From: Njordibacter sp905182035
GTDB lineage: Bacteria > Pseudomonadota > Gammaproteobacteria > Pseudomonadales > Balneatricaceae
Reading direction: 5' to 3'
NCBI RefSeq assembly: GCF_047730075.1
Contig: NZ_CP159831.1
Coordinates: 1,550,001-1,614,000 of the forward strand
Length of the DNA stretch: 64,000 nt
Below the pieces are notes generated by a model. That model saw nothing but the letters and a program-made list of their open reading frames with translations, searched no databases and had not been told where the DNA came from. Every line of letters begins with the position of its first letter. The first letter of the stretch is position 1. Shown here piece by piece: positions 61,509-64,000 of this stretch. The translations under genes were made by a program, and so were the position numbers.

Positions 61509-62048
61509 CTAAAATGAAGATCCCGGTTGACTTAAAAACTCAAGTTCTTCAGGTGTTGAATGCCTGCCTAAAATGTTATTACGGTGTGGATAACGGCCAA
61601 AGCGGTCAATTACGGCTTTGTGCTTAAGTTCAAAGTCATAATTGTTTTCTAAGCCGGGCTGATTGAATAGTATGACTGCCTGCTGGTGTGTAAATGTAGA
61701 TTCACTGTGCATTAATGGCATGTACATAAAACACTTTTGTTCTGGTAGTAACGCCAAGTCTGCACTCTGTGCAATGGCAGCTTGACATAACGTAAGGGCT
61801 TGCTCATCGCATGCAAAGGCTTTAGGCGAATCTCTAAATAGATTCCGAGAGAACTGATCTAACACAATAATCTCTGCTAACTTGCCCAATGGCTCTTGCC
61901 TCCAATGAGCCAACTCCCCTGCTGCCACTTTTTGATGGATATCACTGAAACGTCGTTTGAGCATGGTATCGAATGCCAGGTCTTTAATAAACCAGTTGCG
62001 TGGTGGTATTTCTGTGTACCAAAAATGAATAATATCTGTGTACGACAT
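61509..62048 (-). CDS. DUF924-family protein
   Basis: Cytoplasmic helical protein of 179 residues with TPR-like character. Family marks are IIHFWYTEIPPRNWF near the start, AEIIVLDQFSRNLFRDSPKAFA in the middle and a C-terminal DRFGRYPHRNNILGRHSTPEE. No function is established for the family. The ATG at 62048 begins at the conserved region; a longer frame starts at 62075. Confidence 0.9.
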   Translation of the reverse strand: MSYTDIIHFWYTEIPPRNWFIKDLAFDTMLKRRFSDIHQKVAAGELAHWRQEPLGKLAEIIVLDQFSRNLFRDSPKAFACDEQALTLCQAAIAQSADLALLPEQKCFMYMPLMHSESTFTHQQAVILFNQPGLENNYDFELKHKAVIDRFGRYPHRNNILGRHSTPEELEFLSQPGSSF

Positions 62049-62258
62049 CCTAAGCACTCGTGAATTTATAAGCATGATTGAAGGTAAGTCTAGTCCATTT
62101 TTTGGTAATTGATAGGCCCCAAAGATTAAATAATATGGTGCGCCAAAAGGACAGCCCTATCTATCCAAAACAATAGCTTTTTTAAGGTTAAAATTGCTCT
62201 ACTCTAGGCCCCATTAAGGCTATAATCACCCACATATTGATTGATTATTTTAGTTGCA

Positions 62259-62286
62259 GTCACACTCTAATGGAGTGTCTAAGTGA
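62259..62286. promoter_or_regulatory. Inverted repeat upstream of azlC
   Basis: GTCAC/GTGAC and, nested inside, ACACTC/GAGTGT form a two-part inverted repeat about 50 to 75 bases before azlC. It could be an operator or an RNA hairpin in the leader. The regulator is unknown. Confidence 0.45.
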
Positions 62287-62301
62287 CATCAATCCCCTAC
62301 C

Positions 62302-62331
62302 CTAAGTGCCACTAAGTACCACTAAGTACCA
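62302..62331 (+). repeat. Three 10-base tandem repeats abutting the azlC start
   Basis: CTAAGTGCCA, CTAAGTACCA and CTAAGTACCA run head to tail and end 2 bases before the azlC ATG, followed by a degenerate fourth unit CTATGTCA that contains the start codon. They occupy the place where a ribosome-binding site would be; no AGGAG-like sequence is present. Confidence 0.85.
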
Positions 62332-62333
62332 CT

Positions 62334-63158
62334 ATGTCAAACGTTATACCTAACTTAACCCCTCAACCAAGTGTCACATCAGCGTCTAACAGTAGCGAGT
62401 TCCTGCAGGGTGCCAAAGCCACTATCCCTATGATTATTGGCGCTATTCCTTTTGGCATTATCTTTGGTACTTTGGCAGAATCCAGCGGCTTGTCCATCTG
62501 GGGCGCTATGGCCATGTCGTTATTTGTATACGCTGGTTCATCGCAGTTTATTGCTTTGGGATTGCTGGCTACTGGTGTAGGCCCTATTATCATCATCGCC
62601 ACAACATTGGTGGTGAACTTACGTCATTTACTCTATGCCACAGCCTTGGTGGATAAAATAAGTCACTTGTCTCATGGGTGGCGAGCCCTGCTGGCTTTTG
62701 GTTTAACAGACGAATCGTTTGCTGTTGTTAATGGCCGCTATTTAGGCCACACAGATACAGCCCGTGCCCATTGGTTCTTTTTGGGATCTATTGTGGCCAT
62801 GTATAGCAACTGGCAGTTATGTACTTGGCTGGGCATTGGTTTGGGTGAACTGTTTCCAGACATGACCAACTGGGGTTTAGACTTTGCTATGTCGGTGACT
62901 TTTTTAGGTATTGTCATTCCTTATCTACGTAATAAACCCATGTGGTTAGCCGTGATAAGTGCTGCTACCTTTGCTATGATCCTGCGTGACCTACCCCATC
63001 AGCTCGGTTTAGTGATCGCTGCACTATCTGGTGTTTGTATCGGCTACGCTAGCCAACAAATTGAACTCAGGATAAAACCTGCAAAAGTAGCGAGCACGGC
63101 GACTAATACCGAGAGTACCAAAACCACGAATACCAAAACAGGGAGCACCAAACCATGA
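62334..63158 (+). CDS. azlC: AzlC-family branched-chain amino acid exporter, large subunit
   Basis: Membrane protein of 274 residues with about eight segments and the AzlC marks GAIPFGIIFGTLAESSG, GSSQFIALGLL and VVNLRHLLYATAL. With AzlD it forms an exporter of branched-chain amino acids or related compounds (LIV-E family, like YgaZH). The last 25 residues are Thr/Lys/Ser-rich (ESTKTTNTKTGSTKP), an odd low-complexity tail. The stop overlaps the azlD start by 4 bases. Confidence 0.9.
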   Translation: MSNVIPNLTPQPSVTSASNSSEFLQGAKATIPMIIGAIPFGIIFGTLAESSGLSIWGAMAMSLFVYAGSSQFIALGLLATGVGPIIIIATTLVVNLRHLLYATALVDKISHLSHGWRALLAFGLTDESFAVVNGRYLGHTDTARAHWFFLGSIVAMYSNWQLCTWLGIGLGELFPDMTNWGLDFAMSVTFLGIVIPYLRNKPMWLAVISAATFAMILRDLPHQLGLVIAALSGVCIGYASQQIELRIKPAKVASTATNTESTKTTNTKTGSTKP

Positions 63159-63472
63159 ATGAAACCATGATGATTGCAGGCATGGCCCTTGTTACATTTT
63201 CTGTGCGTTATGTGATGTTTGCCATGGCTGGTCGTATTCGTTTTCCACTGTGGTTTAAGCAGGCCTTAACTTATGTACCACCTGTGGTGCTAAGTGCCAT
63301 TATTGCACCACTTATTCTGATGCCAGAAGGATACTTAGACATAAGTTTAGCTAACCCTTATTTTTGGGCAGCGGTAGTAGCGGCAAGCGTTGGCTTTTGG
63401 CGACAACACTTGCTAACAACCATTTTGGTGGGTCTGGTGAGCTTCGTATTAATTAAATGGATGATGAGCTGA
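63155..63472 (+). CDS. azlD: AzlD-family exporter, small subunit
   Basis: Membrane protein of 105 residues with four hydrophobic segments. VTFSVRYVMFAMAGRI and FKQALTYVPPVVLSAIIAP are AzlD features. It overlaps azlC by ATGA, and its TGA overlaps the ATG of ghrA (TGATG), so the three genes are translated together. Confidence 0.9.
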   Translation: MNETMMIAGMALVTFSVRYVMFAMAGRIRFPLWFKQALTYVPPVVLSAIIAPLILMPEGYLDISLANPYFWAAVVAASVGFWRQHLLTTILVGLVSFVLIKWMMS

Positions 63473-64000
63473 TGACAACCTGTGCTTTATTTACCTCGTA
63501 TGAATCTACAGAACCCTGGTTACTAGAATTTAATCGTCAGTTTCCCCATCTAAATGTGCAAGATTGGCAACACATTGCTGATCCACAACAAGTGAAATAC
63601 GGCATTGTTTGGAAACCTACAGAAGCCTTCTTCAAACGCTTCCCTAACTTAAACACCATGTTTAATATGGGCGCCGGTGTGGATGCAATCCTAAATAACC
63701 CTGCAGTGCCTAAACATATTGATATCTACCGTATTGAAGACGGTGGTATGGCCGCCCAGATGAACCAGTATTTTAGCTATTTTTTGCTGCACTATTTCCG
63801 CGACATGGATCTTTACCAACAGCAGCAACCCCAAAAGCAATGGCGAGTTCAGCCCTTTAGGTCGGCATCTAGTTTTAGTGTAGGTATATTAGGTTTGGGG
63901 CAACTCGGGGCTCAACTGGCCCAACACCTTCAAAGTTTTGGCTTTGATATCACTGGTTGGAGTCGCAGCAAAAAGCAGTTAGACGGCGTGACAAGTTATA
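63472..64000 (+). CDS. ghrA: Glyoxylate/hydroxypyruvate reductase A, partial
   Basis: The first 176 residues are visible and the gene runs off the window. It reads MTTCALFTSYESTEPWLLEF, then FPNLNTMFNMGAGVDAIL, RIEDGGMAAQMNQYF and the NAD(P) loop VGILGLGQLGAQLAQHLQSFGF, the D-2-hydroxyacid dehydrogenase pattern of GhrA. It reduces glyoxylate to glycolate or hydroxypyruvate to glycerate. Glyoxylate is the end product of the window's urate operon, though the two loci are separate. Catalytic His and Arg lie beyond the end. Confidence 0.88.
   Translation, partial: MTTCALFTSYESTEPWLLEFNRQFPHLNVQDWQHIADPQQVKYGIVWKPTEAFFKRFPNLNTMFNMGAGVDAILNNPAVPKHIDIYRIEDGGMAAQMNQYFSYFLLHYFRDMDLYQQQQPQKQWRVQPFRSASSFSVGILGLGQLGAQLAQHLQSFGFDITGWSRSKKQLDGVTSY

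Overview
The window looks like chromosomal DNA of a free-living, probably marine, gammaproteobacterium (Oceanospirillales or Pseudomonadales-like; inferred). Support comes from the classic gammaproteobacterial synteny leuC-leuD-leuB-asd-fimV-truA-trpF-trpB-trpA-accD-folC-dedD-cvpA-purF-metZ, an AcnB-type aconitase, MiaE, a FimV polar hub protein, a moderate GC content estimated by eye at about 45%, and catabolic modules for compatible solutes and organosulfur or organonitrogen compounds. No phage, insertion sequence, CRISPR array, rRNA or convincing tRNA gene was seen.

Layout. (1) 1-3.3 kb: cysS (partial) and glnS, divergent from ppiB-lpxH. (2) 3.3-16.5 kb: an apparent organosulfonate/sulfite region. 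It holds a cytoplasmic molybdenum sulfite dehydrogenase-like complex (soeABC) with a TauE-type permease, a small DUF442-type phosphatase/sulfurtransferase, a taurine:pyruvate aminotransferase-like enzyme divergent from a MocR/TauR-type regulator, a phosphotransacetylase-like enzyme, two EamA transporters and miaE. (3) 16.8-20.5 kb: acnB and a response regulator with a GGDEF domain. (4) 20.5-36.6 kb: a long minus-strand run of housekeeping genes from metZ to leuC, then a divergent LysR gene. (5) 37.7-48.9 kb: a GlxA-type AraC regulator, an M50 protease and a six-gene corrinoid/one-carbon cluster: RACo-like activator, pterin methyltransferase, MTHFR, PF13769 protein, DUF1638 protein and corrinoid protein. 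folD is divergent from it, and tag and glyA follow. (6) 49.6-57.4 kb: an NfeD/SPFH pair, a ThiM-like kinase, and a complete urate-to-glyoxylate operon (puuE-uraD-alc-allA-puuD-uraH) ending in its likely GntR regulator. (7) 57.6-64 kb: a frameshifted monooxygenase gene, a DEAD-box helicase, a mercaptopyruvate sulfurtransferase-like gene, several small genes, and azlCD followed by ghrA (cut by the window end).

How the genes may work together. Transamination of taurine would give sulfoacetaldehyde. Its cleavage by Xsc (not in this window) gives sulfite and acetyl phosphate, for which the Soe complex, the TauE permease and the phosphotransacetylase are the expected downstream partners. The corrinoid cluster has what is needed to take methyl groups from a methylated corrinoid protein to tetrahydrofolate and oxidise them through MTHFR and FolD, with GlyA as a branch to serine; the substrate-specific methyltransferase is missing. 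The urate operon releases urea and glyoxylate, and GhrA could reduce the glyoxylate. The least described parts are the DUF1638 and PF13769 proteins of the corrinoid cluster.
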